From positions 868,001 to 932,000 of the forward strand of contig NZ_JAXIVS010000001.1 of the NCBI RefSeq assembly GCF_034259325.1: a stretch of DNA of 64,000 bases. Direction: 5' to 3'. Made by a program: the position numbers and the translations under genes. Below are positions 24,833-35,245 of this stretch, one piece after another. This stretch comes from Hyalangium ruber. GTDB taxonomy: Bacteria > Myxococcota > Myxococcia > Myxococcales > Myxococcaceae. Under the pieces are notes generated by a model. That model saw only the letters and a program-made list of their open reading frames with translations, did not search any database and was not told the origin of the DNA. Position 1 is the stretch's first letter. Each line of letters starts with the position of its first letter.

Positions 24833-26485
24833 CTAGGGGTGCGCGGCCGGCGGGCTGCGCGGCAGCCTCACGGTGAAGACCGTTCCCTCGGTGGCGGTGG
24901 AGCGAACATTCACGGTGCCACCGTGGGCGAGCACGATGTGGCGCACGATATAGAGCCCCAGGCCAATGCTGCCCTTCTCTTGATCCACGATCGCCGTGCC
25001 CCGCTCCAGCGGCTCGAAGATCCGGGGGAGCAGCTCCGGAGAGATCGGCGCTCCACGGTTGTGGACCTCCAGCACCACGGCATCCTCTTCACCGCGCGTC
25101 TCCACCCGCACCGGCGTCTCCGGTGGGCTGTATTGGAGCGCATTGCCCAGCAGATTGGAGATGACCTGCGCCAGCCGGTCCGAATCCCACTCGCCCTCTC
25201 CCCTCCCCGTCTGCGAGATCTGGATGATTCGATCGGGGCGGGAGAGTTGCGCCTCATCCACCACCGTCCGCGCCACCTCGTGCAGATCCGTGGCCTTGCG
25301 CTGAACGCGGATGCCCCCACCCTGCCGAGCCTGGGTGAAGTCCAGCAGGTCGCGGATCATCCGGGTGGCGCGCTCGGCGGCCAGGAGGATGAGGTGGATG
25401 CGTTGCTGCTGCCGCTCGTCGAAGGCCTGGCGCTTCAGGGCGGAGACGGTCAGCGTGATGGCGCTGAGCGGATTGCGAAGGTCATGGCTGACAATGCCAA
25501 TCAACTGTCTCTCGAACTCGGCGCTCTGACGGGTCTCTTCCTCCAGGCGCTTCTGCTCGGTGACGTCCACCATCGCGCCCGTGAAGTGCGTCGGCTGGCC
25601 CTGCGCGTCCAGCAAGACGCGGCCCTGATCGCGGACCCACCGCGTGCCAGCGTCCGGCAAGAGGAGGCGGTATTCCTCGACGAAGCCACGGTGCTCATGG
25701 ATGGCGCGCTGGATGGCCGCCTGGACTCGCTGCCGATCTTCCGAATGGATCCGGGAGAAGAAGTCCTCCAGGGGCTGGCGGGTCTCCACGGCCTCCAGTC
25801 CGAGGATGCGATTGGCCCCGGCATCTCGCGTGTCGAGGCCCGTCTTCAGGTCCACGCTCCAGGTGCCGATGTTGGCGGCCTGCAGTGCTGAACGCAGGCG
25901 CTCCTCACTCTCGCGCAGCGCCAGGGCCAGCGTCTCCACCTCTTGCCGGGCCTCCCGTTCGCGGGCCAGGAGCTCGCTGCGCTCGGCCTCCGCGCGCCAG
26001 GCCCGCTCCTCCGCCTCCTGCACCGCTGTCAGCGAGTCCTCCGCCAGGACTCGCCGCGCACGCTCATCCGCCAGCGCCCGCTTTCGCACCCACTCGCGGC
26101 GCACCAGCGCATGCACTCGCGCCACCAGCTCCAGCGGGCGGAAGGGCTTGAACACGTAGTCGTTCGCGCCTGCCTCCAGCCCCTTCACCACGTCCTCCAG
26201 CCCGTGATGCACCGTCAGCAGGAGCACGGGCAGCGTCTCGGTCGCGCGGTTGTTGCGCAGGTACTGGCAGACCTCGATGCCGGAGAGGCCGGGCAGCTCC
26301 CAATCCAGTACCAACGTATCGGGGAGCGGCTGCTGACCGAGCGCTTCCAGCAGACTCTCACCATCCGTGAAGGAGGTGATAATGCAGGTACGAGCGAGCG
26401 CTGCGCGGATGTACTCCGTCTCCGTCGGACTGTCGTCCAGGATCCAGATGCTAGGACGAGAATCCGCTGAGGGACTGGGCGTCAT
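24833..26485 (-). CDS. Hybrid sensor: receiver, PAS and histidine kinase
   Basis: A 550-residue cytoplasmic protein. An N-terminal receiver has Asp61 in LVLDWELPG. A coiled coil (about 130-200) leads to a PAS fold (ESEERLRSALQAANIGTWSV) with a PAC tail, then the dimerisation helix with His334 in GIVSHDLRNPLSA, and a HATPase domain (VISNLLGNALQYSP; GSIGLGLYIV). There is no membrane segment. Receiver-first kinases of this type usually take input from another kinase. It is divergent from the FHA-type activator at 26704; a regulatory link is possible but unproven. Confidence 0.93.
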   Translation of the reverse strand: MTPSPSADSRPSIWILDDSPTETEYIRAALARTCIITSFTDGESLLEALGQQPLPDTLVLDWELPGLSGIEVCQYLRNNRATETLPVLLLTVHHGLEDVVKGLEAGANDYVFKPFRPLELVARVHALVRREWVRKRALADERARRVLAEDSLTAVQEAEERAWRAEAERSELLAREREARQEVETLALALRESEERLRSALQAANIGTWSVDLKTGLDTRDAGANRILGLEAVETRQPLEDFFSRIHSEDRQRVQAAIQRAIHEHRGFVEEYRLLLPDAGTRWVRDQGRVLLDAQGQPTHFTGAMVDVTEQKRLEEETRQSAEFERQLIGIVSHDLRNPLSAITLTVSALKRQAFDERQQQRIHLILLAAERATRMIRDLLDFTQARQGGGIRVQRKATDLHEVARTVVDEAQLSRPDRIIQISQTGRGEGEWDSDRLAQVISNLLGNALQYSPPETPVRVETRGEEDAVVLEVHNRGAPISPELLPRIFEPLERGTAIVDQEKGSIGLGLYIVRHIVLAHGGTVNVRSTATEGTVFTVRLPRSPPAAHP

Positions 26486-26703
26486 TGCAGGGGGCAGGCC
26501 CGCTTCGCTTTAGCAATCGCAACGGGGCACGGTCAATTCGGGGCCCCTCGGTCGCGGAGTCCTGCTGTCCCCATGAACGCACGGTCCGTGCCGAGGTAGT
26601 CCATCCTACCCAGGCCGGAGGAAAGCGCACTGCCCACCTGCTGAGTTGCCCACCCAACACTCTGGCATGCTAGATCGCTTGCGCATCATCCGAAGGAGGC
26701 GGC

Positions 26704-28344
<1,641 letters not shown>

Positions 28345-28416
28345 GCCCTGGGCCGACATCACGCACCGCGCCATAGGGCAGAGATCTTTTCGGCGGCTCA
28401 GGCGTCTAAGCCTGTA

Positions 28417-28435
28417 GGCCCCTTATGCGGGGGCC
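28417..28435 (+). promoter_or_regulatory. GC hairpin just before the sigma-factor ribosome-binding site
   Basis: GGCCCC (28417-28422) pairs with GGGGCC (28430-28435) around a 7-base loop, ending five bases before the AGGAGG of the ECF sigma gene. It has no U-tract and may tune translation. This may also be chance in GC-rich DNA. Confidence 0.35.
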
Positions 28436-28450
28436 CTCAGGAGGCTTCTC

Positions 28451-28960
28451 ATGGTCGCCGGTGTCGCCGGGTTACCCCCAATTTCCCAGCTCTACCGACA
28501 ACATCGTACCCGGGCCCTGGCTGTGGCCCGGCGCATCGTCGGCGACGCGGATGACGCCGAGGATGTCGTGCAGGACGTCTTCACCCGGCTGGCGCGCAAG
28601 CCCGAGGGCTTCACCGGGCGCGCGGCGTGGACCACCTGGCTGCACCGGGTGATGGTGAACAGCAGCATCAACTGGCTGCGTGCGCGCAAGCGCCGCGAAC
28701 GCCTGGGCCACGAGCCGCAGGAGCCCACCTCCCCCGAGGCGCATGCGGTGGGCCAGGAGATGCAGCAGCACTTCGGAGACGCGCTGCGGGAGGTGAGCGA
28801 CCTCCAGCGGCAGGTGCTGTGGCTGCGCGAGGTGCGCGGCTTCAGCTACCCGGAGATCGCCCAGGTGCTGCGTGTGCCCGAGGGCACGGTGAAGAGCTCG
28901 CTGCACCGCGGGCGGATGCGCGCCCTCGCGGTGCTGGAGGAGCGCGGCCAGCGCCCGTAA
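28451..28960 (+). CDS. ECF-type RNA polymerase sigma factor
   Basis: The protein has 169 residues from ATG 28451 with AGGAGG upstream. Region 2 is recognised by RIVGDADDAEDVVQDVFTRL and the following TTWLHRVMVNSSINWLRARKRR; region 4 by EVRGFSYPEIAQVLRVPEGTVKSSLHRGR, split here into EIAQVLRVPEGTVKSSLHRG as the DNA-binding helix-turn-helix. No anti-sigma gene is adjacent, so control must be by another route. It lies 106 bases after the FHA activator and on the same strand. Confidence 0.94.
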   Translation: MVAGVAGLPPISQLYRQHRTRALAVARRIVGDADDAEDVVQDVFTRLARKPEGFTGRAAWTTWLHRVMVNSSINWLRARKRRERLGHEPQEPTSPEAHAVGQEMQQHFGDALREVSDLQRQVLWLREVRGFSYPEIAQVLRVPEGTVKSSLHRGRMRALAVLEERGQRP

Positions 28961-28978
28961 CGCGGCGGCGAGCCCGGC

Positions 28979-29896
28979 TCAAGCGCGCAGCTTGAGCCGC
29001 TCGCGCGCCTCGAACCATGCCGTGGGGATGGACGCGCGCCCCGCGCTCAGGGCGACGATGCCCCCCACGATGGCGCAGGTGGTGTCACGGTCTCCCAGGC
29101 CAGAGACCGTGGCCCAGAGCGCCTCCTCGTAGTTCTCCAGGTGCCGGGCCGCGCACCACACCGAGAACGGCACCGTGTCCTCGGAGATGACCCGCTCCCC
29201 GCTGCCCAGCGCCTTCGCCGCCGCCACGGGCGAAGTCTCCAGTGGCAGCGCCCGCGCCTTCTCCACCCCCCGGCGTGTCGCGCCCCGAGGCGTGTGCTCC
29301 AACACGAGCTCGAAGAGCCGCGAGGAGGGCTCACGCGTCTTGGGCCACTGGGCCGCCCAGGCCGCCGCCACCGCGATGGAGATGGCTCCCGCCTGCCCCT
29401 CGGGATGGAAGTGCGTCACCTCCGCCGAAGCCCGGGCCTCGGACACCACTCGGTTCAGGTCATCGGCGAAGTAGGCGCCCAGCGGCGCCACCCGCATCGC
29501 CCCACCGTTGCCCTTGGAGCCTTCGCCGCCGAAGACCTGCGCGGAGACCTTGCGCCAGGGCTCGCCCTGGTGGAGCGCCTCGAGGATGTCGTGCGCAGTC
29601 CCGCCATAACCCCGGTAGCGGTTGTCGCGGTAGCGGACGCCGAACACCTGGGCGAGCGCGTCCTGATCGATGCGCCCGTGTGCCTCCAGCACCTGGACGA
29701 TGCCCAGCGCCATCTCCGTGTCATCCGTGTAGTTCCACGGAGGAGGCACCGTCTGCCGCCGCGCCACCATCTCCATCGCGGCCCGCGCGGGCAGGAAGAA
29801 CCGCTCGCCAAACGCGTCCCCCACGGACAGACCGTCGAGGGACAGGAGGGCGCGCTCCATGCGCGCGGAGGAGTCCTCGGGCTTCGAGTTCGTCAT
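28979..29896 (-). CDS. ADP-ribosylglycohydrolase-family protein
   Basis: A 305-residue protein with the landmarks of the ADP-ribosylglycohydrolase (ARH/DraG) fold: GDAFGERFF near residue 26, the metal site YTDDTEM, GNGGAMRVAPLG, THFHPEGQAG and the second acidic site GDRDTTCAIVGG near the C-terminus. These enzymes use two Mg ions to remove ADP-ribose from proteins or nucleic acids. Full length, all acidic ligands present, so likely active. No ADP-ribosyltransferase or nitrogenase gene is in the window, so the target is unknown. Confidence 0.92.
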   Translation of the reverse strand: MTNSKPEDSSARMERALLSLDGLSVGDAFGERFFLPARAAMEMVARRQTVPPPWNYTDDTEMALGIVQVLEAHGRIDQDALAQVFGVRYRDNRYRGYGGTAHDILEALHQGEPWRKVSAQVFGGEGSKGNGGAMRVAPLGAYFADDLNRVVSEARASAEVTHFHPEGQAGAISIAVAAAWAAQWPKTREPSSRLFELVLEHTPRGATRRGVEKARALPLETSPVAAAKALGSGERVISEDTVPFSVWCAARHLENYEEALWATVSGLGDRDTTCAIVGGIVALSAGRASIPTAWFEARERLKLRA

Positions 29897-29938
29897 ACCG
29901 CATTCTCGAATGCCCGAGGACTAAGTGTCAACATGACA

Positions 29939-31942
29939 CTATGGCGCCGGAATGGTCACCGGCACGCTGGTGGTGTTGTTGTCGAGCGTGAGCTCCTGGA
30001 AGGCGCGCGTGGGGTTGAGGGTGACCTGGAGGCGGTAGTCGCCCGGCGGCACATCGGTGATGTCCAGCCACTGGCAATCGAGCGTGTTGCCGTACAGGTC
30101 GGACCACCCGCGCTGGATGCCCTGGTTGTCACAGTTGAAGCGCTTGGAGCACGGCACATCGGGCCCCATGGCGACGCGCTGGGTGTCCTCCATGCAGTAA
30201 GCCTGCTTGCGGCCGTTGAGCACCGTGCGCCCCTGCCCGTCCAGCAGGGCGTAGGAGGCAAAGCCGCTGAAGTGGTAGTGGCCGTGGCAGGGCGAGAGGG
30301 TGAAGAGATCCGGTCGCTCGGCCGGCTGCGGCACCGTGAGGGTGGCGAAGCCCTGGTTCACCGCCTCCACGCTGAAGCGCAGCACGCGGCGCGCGCCGGT
30401 GCCCGACACGCACTCCTCGACCTTGGCGCACGAGTTCTCGGTCACGAACACCGTATCGAAGAGGATCTCGTCCTTCAGGCGCGCCTCGTCGACCATCAAA
30501 TCCGGCAGCGGCGCCCTGACGCCGTGGCACTGGCAGTCGGAGCCACAGAACTGCCCCTCGCCGCAGCCAGGCTCACACGTGGGACGCAGGTGGTCGCACT
30601 TCGCGAACGTCTCGCACTTCCCCGTCAACGGCACGCACAGCTTCGCATCCGGGCAGAAGCCGCACTGCCCGCCGCACTGGTCGTCACCGCACTCCCGGCC
30701 ATCGCACACCGGGGTACAGGGACTCGGTAGGCACTTGCCCCGAACACAGACCTGGCCGGACTCACAGACGCCACAGTTGCCGCCGCAGCCATCGCTCCCG
30801 CCGCAGTACAGGCCATCGCACTTGGGCACGCAGCCCTCCGCGGCGAAGCGAACCTGCAGGGCGAACGGCCCCAGGTTGCTGGCATCGAAGCCGTCGACGA
30901 TGAGGTAGTAGGTCCCCGGGTCCAACGCCACGGAGATGCGCGAGCCGTACTCTCCCGGAGGCGAGGAGTCATCACTGCACGCGATCGTCCGCGCGGGCGT
31001 GTTGTCCAGGCAGTCGGCGGCGCCGTCCTCGCCGCGCTTCTTGCGCAGGTGCAGCACCGTGTCGTAGCCGGAGACGCGCGCCTCCAGCCCCAGTCGCTCG
31101 GTGAGGGTGAAGGAGTACACGGTCTCCACCGCGGTGCTGGTGCGATTGCAGGAAGGCACCGCCTGATGGAGCCCTCCGGAGCTGTCCCCATCGATGGTGT
31201 GATCGCCCACCAGCGGCGTGCCCTCGGCAAGCAGCGGCAGGGGAGCGCGACAGGTCCCCGGCTGCGTCTCGGGCTTGCACGCGAAGATCCCCTGCGCGCA
31301 GGCCTCGCCCGCGGGGCAGGCGCCACACGAGCCGCCGCAGCGATCATCACCGCACTGCTTGCCGGTGCAGTCGCGCTCGCAGCTCGCCATGCAGACCGCA
31401 CAGGTGCCCGTGGGGGTGTGCTCACACGCGCGCGTCGCCTCGTTACACGCGTCCTGCGTACACTCCGCGCCGTCATCACACGGCGGCGGCCCGGAGACGC
31501 ACTGGCCGTTGGTGAAGCGCTCCTCACCATTGCAGAAGGTGCCGTCGGAGCAGGTCACCTCCACCTGGGTCTTCAGGGATTCTCCGAAGGCGACGCCTCG
31601 GACCCAGGTGCCCCACTCCAGCTCATGGAGGCCCACCACCCCAGGGCCCGCAAGCGCCCCTCGGAAGGTGCCCACCTCGCCGGGCTTTACATCCTGTGAG
31701 ATGTGGAGTGTGCCACCGGCCCACGCCTCCTGACCGGGTCGCGGCATCACATACACCTCGCGCGGCTTCCACTTGGCGGTGCCCTCATTCTTGAGGGACA
31801 GGGAGACGATTCCTCCACGGCTCGGCGGCGCGCGCAGGGGAGCGGTGGGCTCTACCCAGGTCGCGGAATAGAGCGTGTCGTCATCCACACAAGCGATGCC
31901 CAATACCGCGAGTGCTCCCAGCCATGTCAGGACCTTGCGCAC
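29939..31942 (-). CDS. Lysyl oxidase-like lipoprotein with Cys-rich repeats
   Basis: The protein has 667 residues from GTG 31942, chosen because GGGGGG precedes it and the resulting signal ends in lipobox LGIAC. The C-terminal 200 residues are a lysyl oxidase domain: copper site H553-G-H555-Y-H557, the cofactor Lys579 in GRKQAYCMED and cofactor Tyr617 in SDLYGNTLDCQW, so both precursors of the lysine tyrosylquinone are present. Ahead of it come Cys-rich modules of the C-x-G-D-x-C-G-G-x-C-G type, repeated at least three times, around a pre-peptidase-like beta domain (DPGTYYLIVDGFDASN). It should act on the cell surface, oxidising lysines. Confidence 0.92.
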   Translation of the reverse strand: MRKVLTWLGALAVLGIACVDDDTLYSATWVEPTAPLRAPPSRGGIVSLSLKNEGTAKWKPREVYVMPRPGQEAWAGGTLHISQDVKPGEVGTFRGALAGPGVVGLHELEWGTWVRGVAFGESLKTQVEVTCSDGTFCNGEERFTNGQCVSGPPPCDDGAECTQDACNEATRACEHTPTGTCAVCMASCERDCTGKQCGDDRCGGSCGACPAGEACAQGIFACKPETQPGTCRAPLPLLAEGTPLVGDHTIDGDSSGGLHQAVPSCNRTSTAVETVYSFTLTERLGLEARVSGYDTVLHLRKKRGEDGAADCLDNTPARTIACSDDSSPPGEYGSRISVALDPGTYYLIVDGFDASNLGPFALQVRFAAEGCVPKCDGLYCGGSDGCGGNCGVCESGQVCVRGKCLPSPCTPVCDGRECGDDQCGGQCGFCPDAKLCVPLTGKCETFAKCDHLRPTCEPGCGEGQFCGSDCQCHGVRAPLPDLMVDEARLKDEILFDTVFVTENSCAKVEECVSGTGARRVLRFSVEAVNQGFATLTVPQPAERPDLFTLSPCHGHYHFSGFASYALLDGQGRTVLNGRKQAYCMEDTQRVAMGPDVPCSKRFNCDNQGIQRGWSDLYGNTLDCQWLDITDVPPGDYRLQVTLNPTRAFQELTLDNNTTSVPVTIPAP

Positions 31943-32220
31943 GCGTACCCCCCGTGAAGGACTGGACAAAGCATTGAGTCAGTCTCCAGCCCTGTCATGT
32001 GACTCACAGTGGAAAGCGCTAGAATCACACACATCCTCCATCCGGAGGAGGAGGGTTTCGTGGGTCGAGCGTGACTCCGGTCCGTGGTGCCTCCGCTCGG
32101 CTACTCTTGGGCGGACGAGCAGGCAGCCCTGGAGGCCACATTCACCGCGACAGCGCTCTCGCGATACGCTGTTGCACAGTGAACACAGAAGAAACGGATC
32201 GCACAGCGGGGGGTCGGAAC
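31943..32220. other. Gap between divergent lysyl oxidase and chemosensory genes
   Basis: No gene is supported in these 278 bases. A short dyad (CCTCC-ATCC-GGAGG, near 32035) and a purine-rich GGAGGAGGAGGG run are visible. Promoters for both flanking transcripts must lie here, but no convincing -35/-10 or -24/-12 pair was found. Confidence 0.5.
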
Positions 32221-32634
32221 ATGCAGGGCAAGAGAGTGCTTGTCGTGGACGACTCCAGCACGATCCGCGCGGCGGTGAAGTTCATCCTCGGCGGCCAGGA
32301 GCTCGAGCTGCTCATGGCCGAGGACGGCCGCCAGGGCGTGGACACCGCCACCCGCGAGCTGCCGGACCTCATCCTCATGGATGTGGAGATGCCGCACCTG
32401 GACGGGTTCTCGGCCTGCCGCCAGCTGCGCCAGCAGGAGTCGACCCGGCACATTCCGATCATCCTCATCACCAGCCGGGGCGCTCAGGTGGACGTGGCGC
32501 GCGGTTATGAGAGCGGTTGCACCCTCTATCTCACCAAGCCCTTCGACGAAGAGCGGCTGCGTGGCGTGGTGAAGCGCTTTCTGTCGCGCAGCGGCGCGGG
32601 CCAGCGGGAGGCGGCCCATGGCACCACCGGCTGA
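32221..32634 (+). CDS. CheY-like response regulator, first gene of the chemosensory operon
   Basis: The protein has 137 residues from ATG 32221 with GGGGGG upstream. It is a single receiver: acidic pocket D10-D11, phospho-acceptor Asp54 in LILMDVEMPH, the Thr/Ser switch in ILITSRG and Lys in LTKPFDEERL. No output domain. It overlaps the cheA start by 17 bases, so it is probably translated with the kinase it serves. A second receiver gene lies at 37014; one may signal and the other act as a phosphate sink. Confidence 0.92.
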   Translation: MQGKRVLVVDDSSTIRAAVKFILGGQELELLMAEDGRQGVDTATRELPDLILMDVEMPHLDGFSACRQLRQQESTRHIPIILITSRGAQVDVARGYESGCTLYLTKPFDEERLRGVVKRFLSRSGAGQREAAHGTTG

Positions 32635-34783
32635 CGAGTCCCGCGAGGAGATCCTCCGGGAGTTCCTCCTCGAGAGCCGAGAGAACCTCGACCAGTTCGA
32701 GGCCGGGCTGCTGCGACTGGAGACCGAGCCCGTCTCGCCGCCGCTGCTCACCGGCCTGTTCCGCAACCTCCACACCGTGAAGGGCACCTGTGGCTTCCTC
32801 GGCTTCACGGGCCTGGAGGCGCTCACGCACGCCAGCGAGGACCTGCTGCAGCTCGCGCGAGAGGGCCAGCTCACGCTGGACACCGAGTGCCTCGCCACGC
32901 TGCTGGCCACGGTGGACACCGCTCGCCAGGTCATCCAGCACATCGAGACCACGGGCTCGGAGGGCACTCCGGTACACGGGTCGCTCCTGGCGCGCCTGCA
33001 GCGGCTGCGGAAGGGCGGCCTCGCTTCTCCACTCCCGTCCTCCACCGAGCTGGTGCTCCCCACCTCGGGGGCGGCGGAGACGAAGGTCCGCGTGGACGTC
33101 GCGCTGCTGGACCGGATGATGAACCTGGTGGGCGAGCTGGTCCTGTCGCGCAACCAGCTGCTCCAGAGCCTGTCCACGGCCACCTCCGGCGCCGATCTAT
33201 CCTCCGGCGCGCACCGCCTGAGCCTCGTCACCACCGAGCTGCAGGAGGTGGTGATGAAGACGCGGCTCCAGCCCATCGGCAACGTGTGGAACCGCTTCCC
33301 GCGCCTGGTGCGGGACCTGGCCCACGCCTGCGGCAAGCAGGTGCGGCTGAAGATGGAGGGCGCGGACACCGAGCTGGACAAGACGCTGCTCGAGGCGGTG
33401 ATGGATCCGCTCACCCACCTGCTGCGCAACGCCATCGACCATGGCCTGGAGGCCCCGGCCCAGCGCGTGGCTCAGGGCAAGGAGCCCGTGGGCTGCGTGA
33501 CGCTCCAGGCCTACCACGAGAGCGGCATGGTCAACGTCGAGCTGTCCGACGACGGCGCCGGCATCGACCCCCAACGGATCCTCCAGCGAGCGATGGAGCT
33601 CCGACTGGTCACCGCGGAGCAAGCCGCGACGCTGAGCGATCGCGAGGCGCTGGCCTTCCTCTTCGCCCCGGGCTTCAGCACCGCGGAGCGGGTCACCTCC
33701 CTCTCCGGGCGCGGCGTGGGCATGGATGTGGTGAAGGTCCACATCGAGAAGATCGGCGGCACGGTGGACATCCACAGCCGGCCGGGCCAGGGCACGACGG
33801 TGAAGCTGAAGATTCCGCTCACCCTGGCCATCATCCCCGCCCTCATCGTCACCTGCCGGAATGAGCGCTTCGCCATTCCCCAGGCCAGCCTGCTGGAGGT
33901 GGTACGACTCGAGGGAGAGCAGGTTCGGCGCCACATCACCTCCCTGCAGGGCAGCCCGGTCTTCCGGCTGCGCGACCGGTTGCTGCCGCTGGCCTGGCTC
34001 TCCCGGGAGCTGAAGCTCGCCGCCGAGATTCCCGCCGCGCTGGAGGAGGTCTCCATCGTGGTGCTCCAGGCGGGAGAGCGCACCTTTGGCCTGGTCGTGG
34101 ACGCCATCAACGACACCGAGGAGATCGTCGTCAAGCCGCTGTGGAAGCGGCTCAAGGCCATCACCTGCTACGCGGGGGCCACGGTGCTCGGAGACGGCCG
34201 GGTCGCGCTCATCCTGGACGCGCTGGGGCTGGGACAGCGGGTGGGCGTGGTGAACGAGGCGCGGGAGCAGCTGGTCGGACAGCGGACAGCAGCCCCCGAG
34301 GCTCGCGAGGAGCGAGAGCGCGTCCTCCTGTGCCGCAACGGCCCGGAGGGCCAACTGGCCATCCTCCTGTCACGGGTGTCGCGGCTGGAGAAGCTGCCGG
34401 CCTCGCGCGTGGAGCACATCGGCGCCATGGAGGTGGTGCAGTACCGGGGCCAGCTCCTGCCGCTGGTGCGGGTAGCCGCGATGCTCCAGGAGCGGCGCCG
34501 CCAACCCCGGCATCCCTCCCAAGAAGCCACCGCGGAGGAGGAAGAGTTCTCGGTCATCGTCTGCGCCCATGGGGAGACGCACGTGGGGCTGGTGGTGGAC
34601 GCCATCCAGGACGTGGTGGAGGTGAAGGTGGAGCTGCAGCGGCACTCCCGCCGCGCCGGCGTCCTCGGCTCCATGGTGGTGCAGGGTCGCGCCACCGAGT
34701 TCCTCGACGTGGAGGGGCTGGTGCGCGCCGCCCTCCCCTCGCTGGTCGCGGGCCTCGCCGCGCCACTGGACAGGAGCGCGTAG
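32618..34783 (+). CDS. cheA: Chemotaxis-type histidine kinase CheA with two CheW domains
   Basis: A 721-residue kinase. The P1 (HPt) domain has phospho-acceptor His52 in RNLHTVKGTCGFLG. No clear P2 (CheY-docking) domain is visible; a short linker leads to the dimerisation helices (LLDRMMNLVGELVLSRNQLL). The ATP-binding domain shows LLRNAIDHGLE, DDGAGID and SGRGVGMDVV. Two CheW-like domains follow in tandem (about 400-540 and 565-715) where standard CheA has one. The extra domain may widen array contacts. No receiver is fused to it. Confidence 0.95.
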   Translation: MAPPADESREEILREFLLESRENLDQFEAGLLRLETEPVSPPLLTGLFRNLHTVKGTCGFLGFTGLEALTHASEDLLQLAREGQLTLDTECLATLLATVDTARQVIQHIETTGSEGTPVHGSLLARLQRLRKGGLASPLPSSTELVLPTSGAAETKVRVDVALLDRMMNLVGELVLSRNQLLQSLSTATSGADLSSGAHRLSLVTTELQEVVMKTRLQPIGNVWNRFPRLVRDLAHACGKQVRLKMEGADTELDKTLLEAVMDPLTHLLRNAIDHGLEAPAQRVAQGKEPVGCVTLQAYHESGMVNVELSDDGAGIDPQRILQRAMELRLVTAEQAATLSDREALAFLFAPGFSTAERVTSLSGRGVGMDVVKVHIEKIGGTVDIHSRPGQGTTVKLKIPLTLAIIPALIVTCRNERFAIPQASLLEVVRLEGEQVRRHITSLQGSPVFRLRDRLLPLAWLSRELKLAAEIPAALEEVSIVVLQAGERTFGLVVDAINDTEEIVVKPLWKRLKAITCYAGATVLGDGRVALILDALGLGQRVGVVNEAREQLVGQRTAAPEAREERERVLLCRNGPEGQLAILLSRVSRLEKLPASRVEHIGAMEVVQYRGQLLPLVRVAAMLQERRRQPRHPSQEATAEEEEFSVIVCAHGETHVGLVVDAIQDVVEVKVELQRHSRRAGVLGSMVVQGRATEFLDVEGLVRAALPSLVAGLAAPLDRSA

Positions 34784-34786
34784 GCC

Positions 34787-35230
34787 ATGCCCGCCACCCG
34801 CCAGATGTGTACCTTCACCGTGGACGGGAACCTCTTCGGCGTGGAGCTGGAGCGGGTGCAGGAGATCCTCCGCGCCCAGCCCCTGGCCCGCATTCCCCTG
34901 GCGCCCTCCGAGGTGGCGGGCCTGATCAACCTCCGAGGGCAGATCGTCCCCGCCATCGACCTGCGGCGCCGGCTGGCCATGGCCGAGCGCTCCCCCGAGG
35001 CCGAGCCTACCAACGTCGTGCTGCGCGGCGACGACGGGGCGGTGAGCCTGCTGGTGGATGAGATCGGCGATATCCTCACCGTGTCCGCCGAGACCTTCGA
35101 GCCACCGCCCGAGCACCTGCGCGGTCCCCTGCGCGCGCTCCTGCTGGGCGTCCACAAGCTGCAAGACGCGCTGCTGCTGGTGCTCTCGCCGGACGCCGCC
35201 ATCGACATCTCCCCCCTTCCTCAAGCCTGA
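34787..35230 (+). CDS. cheW: Chemotaxis coupling protein CheW
   Basis: A 147-residue single SH3-like CheW domain starting three bases after cheA. Signatures include FTVDGNLFGVELERVQEIL, the NLRG-type turn GLINLRGQIVPAIDLR and DEIGDILTVSAETFEPPP. It should link the receptor at 35246 to the kinase. Full length, no oddities. Confidence 0.94.
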   Translation: MPATRQMCTFTVDGNLFGVELERVQEILRAQPLARIPLAPSEVAGLINLRGQIVPAIDLRRRLAMAERSPEAEPTNVVLRGDDGAVSLLVDEIGDILTVSAETFEPPPEHLRGPLRALLLGVHKLQDALLLVLSPDAAIDISPLPQA

Positions 35231-35245
35231 CCCCGAGCCTGCCCC

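Noticed and set aside
26663-26678. TGGCAT with a downstream CGCT, resembling a sigma-54 promoter for the FHA activator
   Set aside because: GG to GC spacing is eleven bases and the -12 element lacks TT.
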